Notes under the pieces: model-generated
Databases searched by the model: none
Told to the model about the DNA's origin: nothing
Seen by the model: the letters and a program-made list of their open reading frames with translations, nothing else
Assembly (NCBI GenBank): GCA_023666275.1
Contig: JAMPCJ010000002.1
Span: 62,001-126,000, forward strand
Length of the DNA: 64,000 bases
DNA from: Treponema brennaborense
GTDB lineage: Bacteria > Spirochaetota > Spirochaetia > Treponematales > Treponemataceae
Direction of reading: 5' to 3'
Position numbers and translations under genes: made by a program
Shown here: piece after piece, positions 1 through 9,532 of the stretch
Numbering within the stretch: the stretch's first letter is position 1
How the letters are laid out: each line of letters begins with the position of its first letter

Positions 1-534
1 CTTGATTTGAGCGTCGGAACGGGAAATACTCATGCACGGCCGAACGCGCTGGAAAGCGCCGCTTCCTGCGCCGACACAAAACTTCTGACTGCGGAAACAC
101 GGCAGGCAGCTGCCCGATGCAATTCCGGAGCAATAAACATATACCGCTCGTGGTTTTCAATGCAGGGAACATATATGTCTTCCCGTTTTTTCAGACTGCG
201 GACAAACCATGACGGCATTTCGGATACGCTCGGCAGTATTCAAAATGCGGATATCGAGCAATTCTGCAAAGCACTTCCGGAAAATCCGCCCAAAATGCAG
301 TTTTTTTCATATACATTGCCGGATCGAAACGAGCGCAAAAAAAAGCTGCGCTCATATTTGCAAAAAGCGGAAAACAATCTGGACAAACCGCAGCAGCCGG
401 AATGCACTGCTTTAATCCGCACGGTTTCTCCTGCGGAATACGCGCAGTACGTAAAATACAACGATCTTTCGTACCTGAATCGTGCCGCAAAAAAAACGCA
501 GGAATTCATCGAACAGCTTAGGAAACTGGTATAA
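1..534 (+). CDS. C-terminal part of a DUF115/MAF-type protein (partial)
   Basis: The reading frame is open from the first base of the window, so this is the 3' end of a gene that begins upstream; the TTG at base 7 is probably internal. The visible text (THARPNALE near the start, then an IYRSWFSMQG stretch) resembles the distal half of motility-accessory-factor (MptE-like, DUF115) proteins, which are implicated in flagellin glycosylation in other bacteria. That match is by eye and moderate. The C-terminal 80 residues are charged and look helical. Its stop shares one base with the start of the next DUF115 gene (TAATG), so the two are translationally coupled and probably a tandem pair. Confidence 0.6.
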   Translation, partial: LDLSVGTGNTHARPNALESAASCADTKLLTAETRQAAARCNSGAINIYRSWFSMQGTYMSSRFFRLRTNHDGISDTLGSIQNADIEQFCKALPENPPKMQFFSYTLPDRNERKKKLRSYLQKAENNLDKPQQPECTALIRTVSPAEYAQYVKYNDLSYLNRAAKKTQEFIEQLRKLV

Positions 535-2228
535 TGACGGCTTACGGAGAACCGGCACAAGCAAAAAACGGCACGCTGTGTCCATGCTTTGCGGACGGAC
601 GTTCGGCATACTCTTTGTACAATCCCGAACGGGACGCAATGCAATTTGCGAATTCGGAAGAACTGCGCAGCGCGGAATTTATTGTCATCGGCGGACTCGC
701 GTCGGGACTGCATGTTGCGGCGGTGCATCAAAAAAATCCGAAAGCACGCATCATCGTGATAGAAAATTCGTCGGATTCATTTGAAACGCTCCGCGCCCAA
801 TTTGACCTTTCCGAACTGATTTCAAATCCGCACATTTCGTTTTCCACAACGGAAACAATCCGGAAAGACATAACAGAAGCGTATATTCCCGCTGCGCACG
901 GAAATTTCGCATTCAAAGCACTGCGTTCCTGGGCGGATTTTCATGAAGACATGATGCCGTCCATTCTTGCGGAAATACAAGCAGCCATCCGCGATACATC
1001 CGCCGATTATTCCGTGCAGGCAAGATTCGGAAAAATCTGGCAGCGCAATATTCTGCAAAATTTGTCGTTTCTTTTCGAACATCCGGAATGCTGCATTTTC
1101 CCGTCAAACTTAAAACTTCCGGCATCGAAAAAAGCGGCAATTATCGCAGCCGGCCCTTCGCTCGACAATTCGCTTAAAATACTGCAAAACGAACGAAGCG
1201 ATTTTTTCATAGTCTGCACGGATACGGCGCTGCAAAGCGTCATTGCACGCGGCATACACCCCGACGCATGCGTAACCATAGACGGCCAGCATATTTCGCA
1301 CAATCATTTTATGACAGACATCAAAATGCCGTTTCTCTGCATAATCGATCTTTGCGCCAATCCGGAAGCTGCGCGGACTGCGGCAAAATCGGGATGCAAA
1401 CTGCTATTTGCGAAAAGCGCTCATCCGTTTTGCGGTTTTGCGGAACAGATAATCAACAGCGTGCTGCCCGCAAATCAGACAGATACTATCCAGCGGAATG
1501 ATTTTCTTTTTCCGCTGTATTCGGGAAGCGGCACGGTAACCATAGCGGCAACCGATTTTGCGGCAAAAAGCGGATTTTCGCAAATTGTGTTCTTCGGCAG
1601 CGATTTCTGCTATCATTCGGGCAAACCGTATGCGGGCGGCACATATCTGGACGCACTGTACGCGGAAAAATCATTCCGCTGCGAACCGCTTGAAAACCGA
1701 TTTGCTTCGCTTATGTTCAGGACACCGCTCATGCCGTACCGTTCAAAAAAACAAACAGTGTATGCAAATTCCGTGCTCGAATCATACGCAAAGTCGCTTT
1801 CGCAGTACATAAAAAACACCCGCGGCATTTTATTTTATTCCGCGGAACAGGAACTGCTTCCCGCAGGAAAAAACCTCGGACTGCCTGTTTTGTGCGGCAA
1901 TGTTCCGAAAAATTCAAAGAAAAATTGTACCCGATTTCCGGCGGAAAACAAAATTCAAACAGATAATTTCGGATGCTGCTGCCGCATAAACAAAAAAAAC
2001 ACGATTCGAATTTTTCATGATGCAATGAAAAAAATTATCGGCGAATTGGAATCCGCAAATATTTCGGATATTCGATTGCCGCCGGCAGTGCAGGCAATAC
2101 TTCCGCTTGCCGCATGGATGAAAACCAATCAAAATACAGACAAATGCAGCGATGATAAAAAAATACTTTTTTTTGAAACAATAAACCTTGCAAAGAAAAT
2201 GATTGCTAATTATACTATGCAATCATGA
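534..2228 (+). CDS. DUF115 / 6-hydroxymethylpterin diphosphokinase MptE-like protein
   Basis: A 564-residue protein. Around residues 198-215 it has the family signature AAIIAAGPSLDNS, followed by a segment on a C-T-D-T-A-L-Q theme and IHPDACVTIDGQ, typical of the DUF115 Rossmann-like core. A later FFGSDFCYHSGKPYAGGTY block is also typical. Relatives include Campylobacter and Helicobacter motility accessory factors, which act in flagellin modification; archaeal MptE makes a pterin. The role here is therefore inferred, and flagellin or surface glycan modification is the likeliest. No signal peptide is seen, so it is cytoplasmic. It overlaps the upstream gene by 1 base and the downstream gene by 4 bases (ATGA), indicating one operon. 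The last 120 residues are unlike the core and unassigned. Confidence 0.75.
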   Translation: MTAYGEPAQAKNGTLCPCFADGRSAYSLYNPERDAMQFANSEELRSAEFIVIGGLASGLHVAAVHQKNPKARIIVIENSSDSFETLRAQFDLSELISNPHISFSTTETIRKDITEAYIPAAHGNFAFKALRSWADFHEDMMPSILAEIQAAIRDTSADYSVQARFGKIWQRNILQNLSFLFEHPECCIFPSNLKLPASKKAAIIAAGPSLDNSLKILQNERSDFFIVCTDTALQSVIARGIHPDACVTIDGQHISHNHFMTDIKMPFLCIIDLCANPEAARTAAKSGCKLLFAKSAHPFCGFAEQIINSVLPANQTDTIQRNDFLFPLYSGSGTVTIAATDFAAKSGFSQIVFFGSDFCYHSGKPYAGGTYLDALYAEKSFRCEPLENRFASLMFRTPLMPYRSKKQTVYANSVLESYAKSLSQYIKNTRGILFYSAEQELLPAGKNLGLPVLCGNVPKNSKKNCTRFPAENKIQTDNFGCCCRINKKNTIRIFHDAMKKIIGELESANISDIRLPPAVQAILPLAAWMKTNQNTDKCSDDKKILFFETINLAKKMIANYTMQS

Positions 2229-3523
2229 TTGGAAAAAGCATCCGAATTTTTGCGTTCTGTGTAACAGGCATATTCATCGCAACAATTGCAGTTTCCGCTG
2301 TTCATTTGAGCGTAAGTTCCGTTTCCGGCAGGGAAAAAGCACAGCAGCAGTTTTCTTTGCTGACCGAAGAAATTCAGCGAATGTTTGATGAATCGCTGCT
2401 TCTTTCCGATATATACGAATCGGCTTGGTATGCCGCAGAACGGAACCGTGCTTTTGCCGTACTGACAATTCTTCCGCAGAAAAAACAGGCAGGCGCCGAC
2501 TATCCTTTTATATATCCTGCTTCTTCTCAATTTTTTTCATACACACAAGACGGAGAACCTGTTTTGCGAATACATTCTCCGCTGATTAAAATTTTTACAT
2601 CCGCAGTGTCTTCGCATCGAAACGAAGTATATGCGGTAACGGCAGCAGTGTTTGTTCTTTCTCCCGCGGAAATATACCGCGTCGGGAAAACAGCGTTTTT
2701 CATCATTTTATGCTGCACAGCGGCGGTGTTCTGCGTTTTAATGGCAGCGAAATCTCCGCAGAACAGCATAAAAAACAATCGGTCGCGGCGGGCATCCGAT
2801 TCCGGCACAGACGCAGACGGCGAAGCGGAAAAGACCGAAGACGGAACGCAGGCCGGGAACGGCGCAAACGAAACTTCGGATGCTTCCGATAAAATGCCGC
2901 CGGAACAGCAGAATGAAAATGGAATGGACACCGAAACCGACGCACAGCAAAAGACGACAGAGGAATCCGCATTGCACGGAACGCAGCCGGACGGTGAAAT
3001 CCTCGATGAAGCAGATAATCCGCAGGGATTGTTTTCTCAGGCGACAGGAGTCGGCTGGAAGCAATATCTCCTGCCGCGGCTCGATGCGGAACTCGAACGC
3101 GCGGCGGCAGCGGAAGAGGATCTGACGATTGTTCTTGTACGTTTTAAGCATCTTTCAAACGCCGATTCGTATATAAAAGAATTTTCCGAAGCACTGGTTG
3201 ATATTGTAAAATTCAAAGATCTTATATTCGAATACAGTGACGGCGGTTTTGCCTGTATTCTGACAGATGCCGATATTGCCGTTGCCATGATCGCTGCGGA
3301 AAAAATATATACAAGATTTTATGAAATACTGCGGCAATTTTCTCCGGAAGCAAGCGCAGCGGTGGGAATATCATCGCGGAAATCACGGCTTGTTTCGGGT
3401 GAACGGTTATTAAAAGAAGCGGATCTCGCAGTCGACAAGGCATTCGAAGAACAAACGATGCCGATCGTCGCATTCAGTGCGAATTCCGAAAAATATAAAA
3501 ATCACATTACCGCAGGGAACTGA
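2225..3523 (+). CDS. Membrane protein with degenerate GGDEF-like domain
   Basis: A 432-residue protein with a hydrophobic N-terminal helix (about 7-27) and a second one (about 155-176), enclosing an extracytoplasmic segment of about 125 residues. A long acidic, Thr/Glu/Asp-rich, probably disordered linker (about 177-270) follows. Residues 280-415 have the length and pattern of a diguanylate cyclase fold, but the active-site GGDEF is replaced by SDGGF (within FEYSDGGFACIL). The metal and substrate residues are thus missing and cyclase activity is unlikely; a c-di-GMP or protein-binding role is inferred. It overlaps the DUF115 gene by 4 bases (ATGA). Its stop abuts the stop of the convergent TPR lipoprotein gene with no bases between them. 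Confidence 0.65.
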   Translation: MIGKSIRIFAFCVTGIFIATIAVSAVHLSVSSVSGREKAQQQFSLLTEEIQRMFDESLLLSDIYESAWYAAERNRAFAVLTILPQKKQAGADYPFIYPASSQFFSYTQDGEPVLRIHSPLIKIFTSAVSSHRNEVYAVTAAVFVLSPAEIYRVGKTAFFIILCCTAAVFCVLMAAKSPQNSIKNNRSRRASDSGTDADGEAEKTEDGTQAGNGANETSDASDKMPPEQQNENGMDTETDAQQKTTEESALHGTQPDGEILDEADNPQGLFSQATGVGWKQYLLPRLDAELERAAAAEEDLTIVLVRFKHLSNADSYIKEFSEALVDIVKFKDLIFEYSDGGFACILTDADIAVAMIAAEKIYTRFYEILRQFSPEASAAVGISSRKSRLVSGERLLKEADLAVDKAFEEQTMPIVAFSANSEKYKNHITAGN

Positions 3524-4252
3524 TTATAAATCCGTTTCGGAAAGTGTTTCCTGTTCTTCTTCGCCGTTATTCATTGGGGAATTTGCCGTAATTGAATCAG
3601 CCGGAATAGTATCCGTATTTTCTGCGGCGGGAATTTCCGCATCGGCAGTGTTTTCGTTTTTTTCGGCGGCTTGTTTTTCAAAAATTTCGGCGGCTTCTTT
3701 TTCCAAAGCAGCAATGCTTTCGTCGAGCGGGAACGTAACACGAAACGTTTCGATAAGTTCCTGCATTTTCGCTTCGTTTCCGGAAAGCGCCTGTACGAGC
3801 ACCGCATTTTTCAGCGCATTCGGTTCGTAAGGATATATCTGCATAATTTCGTCATACAAGACGGCGGCAGCTTCGATATCACCCTTTTTGGCAAGCACAT
3901 ACGCAAGCGATGTTTTTATCGAGGCGTTTTGCGGATCGTTTTCCAGCAGCTGCCGATACATTTCCGCGCTGTCATTCCAGTTTTCTGCCAAGGCATACGT
4001 TCTGGCGATTTTGTAGGACACCTGCAATGTATATTCTTTAACAGAAAGCAGTTTTTCATAATACAAAATTGCTTTGTCATATTTTTTCAATTTTGCATAT
4101 TCTTCCGCCAATGAATAATATTCCGCAAAAATATTATCCAATATCAAGCGATCGGAAAACGACACGTACGAAGATGAACAAAAACACAATCCGCAGACAA
4201 CGGCAAAGGCGGCTATGCAGGCAGCGGAAAACCGCAGTATCTTTCGTTTCAT
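3524..4252 (-). CDS. TPR-repeat lipoprotein
   Basis: A 242-residue protein. The N-terminus has Lys/Arg, a hydrophobic stretch and a Cys-rich segment (CGLCFCSSS) that can serve as a treponemal lipobox, so it is probably a lipoprotein. Residues about 45-165 contain at least three tetratricopeptide repeats (for example the YAKLKKYDKAILYYEKLL helix pair). The C-terminal 60 residues are acidic and Ala/Glu/Asn-rich, probably disordered. TPR lipoproteins usually scaffold envelope complexes, but the partner is unknown. It begins 8 bases after the stop of the UPRT-like gene and is the last gene of the minus-strand run from uvrA. There is no space for a terminator before the convergent gene. Confidence 0.75.
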   Translation of the reverse strand: MKRKILRFSAACIAAFAVVCGLCFCSSSYVSFSDRLILDNIFAEYYSLAEEYAKLKKYDKAILYYEKLLSVKEYTLQVSYKIARTYALAENWNDSAEMYRQLLENDPQNASIKTSLAYVLAKKGDIEAAAVLYDEIMQIYPYEPNALKNAVLVQALSGNEAKMQELIETFRVTFPLDESIAALEKEAAEIFEKQAAEKNENTADAEIPAAENTDTIPADSITANSPMNNGEEEQETLSETDL

Positions 4253-4259
4253 AATAAAA

Positions 4260-5330
4260 TCATTTGCTGCCCAAAACAGTTTGTTCTATTTTTTGAAGCT
4301 GAGAACGATACAAGCCTGCAACATCGGAACCGTAATCGGCAATCAGCTGAATAATATTGCGCGGAGGAAATTCCGTATCGCATCCGTTTAAGCGGTCGCC
4401 GGCATCGCCCAAGCCGGGCATAATATACGCGGAAGAATTCAGCACAGGGTCCATCCATAACGTATGGACCGTGCAGTTTTCAAGCGCACGGACGACACGC
4501 AGACTGCCTTTCAGCGCGGCAATAACATTAAAAAATTTTATCGAAGCAGGCTTTACGCCGCAGGAAAGCAAATATTTTACAACTGTCACAAGCGATCCGC
4601 CCGTTGCGTTCATGGGGTCGGCAAAAACAAGGTCTTTTCCGTCAAGTTCTTCTATATTAAAAAAAGAATTATTCAAATTAAGAATATATTCCATATCATT
4701 TTCGTTTTTTGTTTCATTCCGTTTGATTTTGAACAAGGCAAACGGCGTTACATATCCGTGAGAAGAATATGCTTCTATTTCTTTGGACATAATCATCGAC
4801 GGAAGCAGCGCGCCGCGCAGCAATACGCACATTACGGTGTTCTCGATTTTGCAGTCAATATCGGGAATTTTATGCACAGAATAATTTTGAACCGGAACGG
4901 AAACCGGCGTTTTTACGACAAGATAATTTTTATTGCTGCAATGAGTACCCGTGTAGGCAAGCCGAAAAAGCATTTCATACGCCCTTTGCGTATAATAGAC
5001 AAATTCCCGATGATTTGTCCGCACATCACGCAGCTTTGCAGTCACGCGGGATGCTTCCGCACGGCTTCCTGCCGGAGAAACAAACGGAAACACCTGCATT
5101 TCCGGCACTTGTCCGCAAACAGCCTGCATGATATGTCCCATTTCGTCAAACAGCGCAATCATTGTTTTCTGTTCAGCCGCAGCCGCCGAAGCGGAACCGC
5201 CGGTTTCGATTGCACGGAAACAATTCATAGCTCGTTTATATAAATTATCCAGATCGGCAAGATACTTCAGATCCTGTGCAGTCAAATATCCGTTAAGATC
5301 TTCCGCTTTTAATATAACTGTACCTGTCAA
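4260..5330 (-). CDS. upp: Uracil phosphoribosyltransferase-like protein with long N-terminal extension
   Basis: A 356-residue protein. The C-terminal 200 residues carry UPRT hallmarks: the PRPP loop [11 protein letters not shown] (about residue 230) and the uracil-binding segment [15 protein letters not shown] (about residue 300). Classical UPRTs make UMP from uracil and PRPP and are about 208 residues long; the first 140 residues here have no match I recognise and look helical. The start is a TTG at 5328-5330, preceded by a strong GGAGAGGAG about 3 bases upstream. It sits between a lipoprotein gene and a TPR lipoprotein gene in the minus-strand run. The function follows from the motifs; the extension may be regulatory or may alter specificity. 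Confidence 0.75.
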   Translation of the reverse strand: MTGTVILKAEDLNGYLTAQDLKYLADLDNLYKRAMNCFRAIETGGSASAAAAEQKTMIALFDEMGHIMQAVCGQVPEMQVFPFVSPAGSRAEASRVTAKLRDVRTNHREFVYYTQRAYEMLFRLAYTGTHCSNKNYLVVKTPVSVPVQNYSVHKIPDIDCKIENTVMCVLLRGALLPSMIMSKEIEAYSSHGYVTPFALFKIKRNETKNENDMEYILNLNNSFFNIEELDGKDLVFADPMNATGGSLVTVVKYLLSCGVKPASIKFFNVIAALKGSLRVVRALENCTVHTLWMDPVLNSSAYIMPGLGDAGDRLNGCDTEFPPRNIIQLIADYGSDVAGLYRSQLQKIEQTVLGSK

Positions 5331-5346
5331 AACTCCTCTCCTAATC

Positions 5347-6243
5347 CTAGTACGGCATAGCTTGTTTTATCAATGAAAATAACGACTGCAGCGACAGCGG
5401 GAAACCCGACACAGAAACGCAGTTCTCGTTTTTCTGCGTTACCGATACAGTATTTTCCGAAAATATCGTAATCGATTTCAATGCAGCGGAAAGCAAAAAT
5501 ATAAGCGGTTTTGCCGCCTTGCCGTCTTTCAAAAACAAATCGATATCTGCCGAACATTCGCCGTCATTCATCAATGCAATATACCCCGCCGCATAATCGA
5601 CACCGAACTGAACACGCATGCCGATAAGCATATAAAAAAATGCTTCGGTATTTTTCACATAAAAATGCACGGAAGACTCATGTGCAGCGTCTGTATAAAA
5701 ATGCGCGTTTTTTTCTTCGGTATTAAAGCGTCCGCAAAGCGGCGGAATACGCATTTTTTCAAGCAGCGATGAAACCGGCACCGTTCCGCCGGAAAACAGC
5801 ACAAGCCCAGAAAAGGGCACGGCAGCCTGCAGTCCCGATTTATGGATAAAAACGCCGCCGGTTTTTGTCCAGCCGTTTTTCTTTGAAAAAGCCGTTTTCA
5901 CAAACGCCGCGGGAAAAGATCCGGATGCAATTACTTGAAACGACGAATTGTGCACATCGGAATCAGATACGGAAACACCGATCCATACCGCGTCCGTTCT
6001 GCCGGCAATTCGGGAAACGCTGTCGGGAGACAAATCCGAAAACAAAACGGAGGCAAGCTGATGCACCGCCGCTTTGTTTTCGGCAGCGGGAACATAGATG
6101 AGTATATCGGAATCATCATACAGCACGGAAAAGCCGTCTTCTTCCGCCGGCATAACACCGACAGAAGAACAGCCGAAAAAAAGAACATGCAGCAATATAT
6201 ATGCGAAAGAAATACCTAATACACAACAGCGGCGCCGTTTCAT
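5347..6243 (-). CDS. Predicted lipoprotein of unknown function
   Basis: The start is placed at ATG 6241-6243, four bases after the ileS stop, because it yields a proper signal peptide: an Arg-rich n-region (MKRRRCC), a hydrophobic core and the lipobox LFFGC with Cys25. The reading frame is open further upstream into ileS, but that extension lacks a signal sequence. The mature 270-residue protein is rich in beta-prone and Ser/Val/Phe segments. I recognise no domain. It is co-transcribed with ileS and the UPRT-like gene, which says little about its job. It probably faces the periplasm or outer membrane. Confidence 0.7.
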   Translation of the reverse strand: MKRRRCCVLGISFAYILLHVLFFGCSSVGVMPAEEDGFSVLYDDSDILIYVPAAENKAAVHQLASVLFSDLSPDSVSRIAGRTDAVWIGVSVSDSDVHNSSFQVIASGSFPAAFVKTAFSKKNGWTKTGGVFIHKSGLQAAVPFSGLVLFSGGTVPVSSLLEKMRIPPLCGRFNTEEKNAHFYTDAAHESSVHFYVKNTEAFFYMLIGMRVQFGVDYAAGYIALMNDGECSADIDLFLKDGKAAKPLIFLLSAALKSITIFSENTVSVTQKNENCVSVSGFPLSLQSLFSLIKQAMPY

Positions 6244-6247
6244 GCCG

Positions 6248-9200
6248 TCAAGCCCGCGAAAGCGATGTTTTCCAAGTACCGCCGTCAGAATCAATTGCAA
6301 GCGCCGCAGCGCTGTCGTCATCTGTCCAGATAATTTTCAGGGCAAGCGTTTCTCCAGCAATGTAATCGGAAAACTGCCGATATGCTTCTTTTAATACAGG
6401 CGGACCGCTGAGCGTGAGGACGATTCTGTCAGTTACTTCCAAACCGCTTTCTTTGCGCAGATTTTGAACGCCGCGGACAAGATCGCGAACATATCCTTCA
6501 AGGCGGAGTTCTTCCGTAATTTCGGCATCAAGCGCAACAGTTAACGTTCCGTCGTTTATCACTTTCAAATTATCTTTTTCAAGCCGCTCGACAATAATTT
6601 TATCCGCATTCAATTCGACAGCCGTGCCCTGAACATCAAGACTTAATGTGGAACCGGATAAAATCGACTGCACCGATTCCTGTCCCAGTTCCGCAATGGC
6701 AGCAGACGCCGCTTTCATAAGAGAACCGAGTTCTTTTCCGAGCGTGCGAAAATTCGCTTTCGCGCGGTACACAACCAGTTCATCTTCGCGTTCATGAAAA
6801 ACAACTTTTTTCACATTCAGTTCTTCGCGGATAGATTCTTCCATTTCAAGCAGGACTGCTTTTTCTTCGGGATTGCGCGTAACAAATTCGACACTGCGAA
6901 GCGGCTGCCGTATTTTCAGATTGAATTGATAACGCAAATTTCTTCCCATGGAAACAGCTTTCTGCACAGTTGCCATTTTAAATTCGAGTTCGGTATCGCG
7001 CTTTAATTCATTATATACAGGATAATCAGCCAAATGCACGGAAAAGCTGTCATCGGCAGTGCGCAAATTCCGCCACATCGCTTCCGTTATAAACGGAATT
7101 ACCGGCGCAGCCGTAAGCGCAAGCGTTTTCAGCGCCGAATACAGCGCAGCGTATGCCTCCTGTTTATCGCCGTCGTTTTCGCTTTTCCAAAAACGGCGGC
7201 GGCTGCGGCGGATATACCAATTATTCAGCTGATCGATATAGGACACAATCGGATCTATCGCGCGGGATAAATCGTAGGCATCCATTGCTTCCGAAACATC
7301 TTTCACCAGTTTCTGCGTAATTGACAAAAGCCAGCGGTCAAGCGGATTTACCGGCAGCGCGGAATCGAATTCGCGGCCGGAAAGCTGAATTCCGTCGATA
7401 TTCGCATACGTAACAAAAAAACTGTAACTGTTCCACAGCGGAATCAAAATACCTTTCAGCACGTCGCGCACGCCGTCATCGGAATACTTAAGATCATCCG
7501 CTTTTACAACGCCGGAATGCATTAAAAACAAGCGGATAGCGTCGGCGCCGAATTTTTTTACCGCGACAGCCGGATCCGTGTAATTGCGCAGGCTTTTCGA
7601 CATTTTTTTTCCGTCTGAAGCAAGCACAAGCCCGTTCACGACGCAGTTTTCAAAGGCAGGACTGTCAAACAGCGCGGCGGCAAGAACGGTAAGCGAATAA
7701 AACCAGCCTCGTGTTTGATCGAGCCCTTCGGAAACAAAATCGGCAGGGAAATGATTCTCGAAATATTCTTTGTTTTCAAACGGATAATGATTTTGCGCAT
7801 AGGGCATTGAACCCGATTCAAACCAGCAGTCAAGCACTTCGGGAATCCGTTTCATAATGCCGCCGCACTTACAGGGAATCGTAACGGCATCCACAAAATG
7901 TTTGTGCAGATCTTCGGGATATACTCCGGAAAGCTCCTTGAGTTCGTCGCGGCTGCCGACGCAAATCGTATTTCCGCAGTCGGGACATTTCCACACCGGA
8001 ATCGGATTTCCCCAGTAACGGTTGCGGCTGATTGCCCAGTCGCGGGCGCCTTCGAGCCATTTGCCGAAACGCCCCGTCTTGATATGTTCCGGCTGCCAGG
8101 CGATTTTTTGATTTGCCTGAAGCATTTTATCGCGGATAGCTTCGACCTTCACGAACCAGCTGCCGACGGCTCGGTAAATAAGCGGACTCGAACAGCGCCA
8201 GCAGTGCGGATACGAGTGCAGAATCTGCTCGCGTTTGACAAGCTTTTTCTCCTGCTTTAAACGCTCGATAATATCTTTATCGCAGTCCTTGACAAAACGT
8301 CCCTGATAGTCCGGCACTTCCGCCGTAAATTTGCATTCGCTGTCAACAGGACAGATTGTCGGCACGCCGCTGCCTTTAAACACTTTGTTGTCATCTTCGC
8401 CGAAGCCCGGAGCGGTATGCACAATTCCCGTTCCGTCTTCCGTCGAAACAAAATCCGCGGTAAAGACACGGAACGCCCCGATTGACGGCGGATTTCCGTC
8501 GCTGCCGTCAGTTGTATTCGCAAGTTCCGCAAAATACGGAAAAAGCGGCTCGTAACGCGTGCCGGCAAGTTCGATTCCTTTTTTGCGCCATACAATATCG
8601 CAGGCTGCGGGATCTTTATAATACGCATGAAGACGGCTTTCCGCCAAAATATAACATTCATCTTCATCGCGCACTTTTACATAGTCTATATCCGGACCGA
8701 CTGTCAAACCGAGATTTGACGGAAGCGTCCACGGTGTCGTTGTCCAGGCGAGCATATATGTTTTTCCGTCTGCAATATCTTTGTCGCCGAGATTTTTCCC
8801 TGCCTGCGTTATTTTAAAACGGATGGTAATCGCCGGATCATGCACGTCTTTGTATCCGTCAAGCGCAAGTTCATGGTTTGAGAGCACCGTGGAACAGCGC
8901 GGGCAGTACGGAAGAATATAATGTCCCTCATACAGCAGCCCTTTCTGCCACAAACTTTTCAGCACCCACCAAATCGACTCCATATAATCGGGATTCATTG
9001 TTTTGTAGTCGTTGTCGAAATCGACCCAGCGGCCGAGACGGGTTATTGTCTGCCGCCATTCATTTGTGTAACGCAGAACGCTTTCTCTGCACTTTTCATT
9101 GAATGCGGCAACGCCGTATTTTTCTATGTCCGTTTTCGAATTAAGATTCAATTCTTTTTCTATCAGGTTTTCGACAGGCAGACCATGGCAGTCCCAGCCG

Positions 9201-9448
9201 AAACGCCGTTCGACTTTTTTGCCGCGCATAGTCTGATAGCGCGGAATAATGTCTTTTATCGTGCTTGGAATAAAATGCCCGAAATGCGGAAGCCCTGTCG
9301 CAAAAGGCGGTCCATCGTAAAATACATATTCGGGACAATTATCCCGCTGGCGTATTGATTTTTTGAACACATCATTTTCTTCCCAAAAACGCAGGATTTC
9401 TTCTTCCTGCTCCGGAAAATTTACTTTAGGATCGACGGGTTTATACAA
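6248..9448 (-). CDS. ileS: Isoleucyl-tRNA synthetase (eukaryotic-like type)
   Basis: A 1066-residue class I aminoacyl-tRNA synthetase that charges tRNA-Ile. The HIGH motif is HFGH at residues 55-58 and KMSKS lies near residue 613, separated by the CP1 editing domain (about 180-400) with its TTPWTLPSN motif. The text around the HIGH box (GLPHFGHF, STIKDIIPRY, ERRFGWDCHGLPVE) resembles cytosolic eukaryotic IleRS and the bacterial IleS2 type, not the E. coli type; spirochaetes are known to carry this form. The start is TTG at 9446-9448 with GAGGAAC just upstream. It follows the LptD-like gene by 84 bases and probably shares its transcript. Confidence 0.97.
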   Translation of the reverse strand: MYKPVDPKVNFPEQEEEILRFWEENDVFKKSIRQRDNCPEYVFYDGPPFATGLPHFGHFIPSTIKDIIPRYQTMRGKKVERRFGWDCHGLPVENLIEKELNLNSKTDIEKYGVAAFNEKCRESVLRYTNEWRQTITRLGRWVDFDNDYKTMNPDYMESIWWVLKSLWQKGLLYEGHYILPYCPRCSTVLSNHELALDGYKDVHDPAITIRFKITQAGKNLGDKDIADGKTYMLAWTTTPWTLPSNLGLTVGPDIDYVKVRDEDECYILAESRLHAYYKDPAACDIVWRKKGIELAGTRYEPLFPYFAELANTTDGSDGNPPSIGAFRVFTADFVSTEDGTGIVHTAPGFGEDDNKVFKGSGVPTICPVDSECKFTAEVPDYQGRFVKDCDKDIIERLKQEKKLVKREQILHSYPHCWRCSSPLIYRAVGSWFVKVEAIRDKMLQANQKIAWQPEHIKTGRFGKWLEGARDWAISRNRYWGNPIPVWKCPDCGNTICVGSRDELKELSGVYPEDLHKHFVDAVTIPCKCGGIMKRIPEVLDCWFESGSMPYAQNHYPFENKEYFENHFPADFVSEGLDQTRGWFYSLTVLAAALFDSPAFENCVVNGLVLASDGKKMSKSLRNYTDPAVAVKKFGADAIRLFLMHSGVVKADDLKYSDDGVRDVLKGILIPLWNSYSFFVTYANIDGIQLSGREFDSALPVNPLDRWLLSITQKLVKDVSEAMDAYDLSRAIDPIVSYIDQLNNWYIRRSRRRFWKSENDGDKQEAYAALYSALKTLALTAAPVIPFITEAMWRNLRTADDSFSVHLADYPVYNELKRDTELEFKMATVQKAVSMGRNLRYQFNLKIRQPLRSVEFVTRNPEEKAVLLEMEESIREELNVKKVVFHEREDELVVYRAKANFRTLGKELGSLMKAASAAIAELGQESVQSILSGSTLSLDVQGTAVELNADKIIVERLEKDNLKVINDGTLTVALDAEITEELRLEGYVRDLVRGVQNLRKESGLEVTDRIVLTLSGPPVLKEAYRQFSDYIAGETLALKIIWTDDDSAAALAIDSDGGTWKTSLSRA

Positions 9449-9532
9449 AACGGTTCCTCGCTTTTTAAAGTTTATTCGGATAACAGTATGCCATAAAATA
9501 TGTTTTTATTCTACTGCGGCTGTGCAGGTCTT

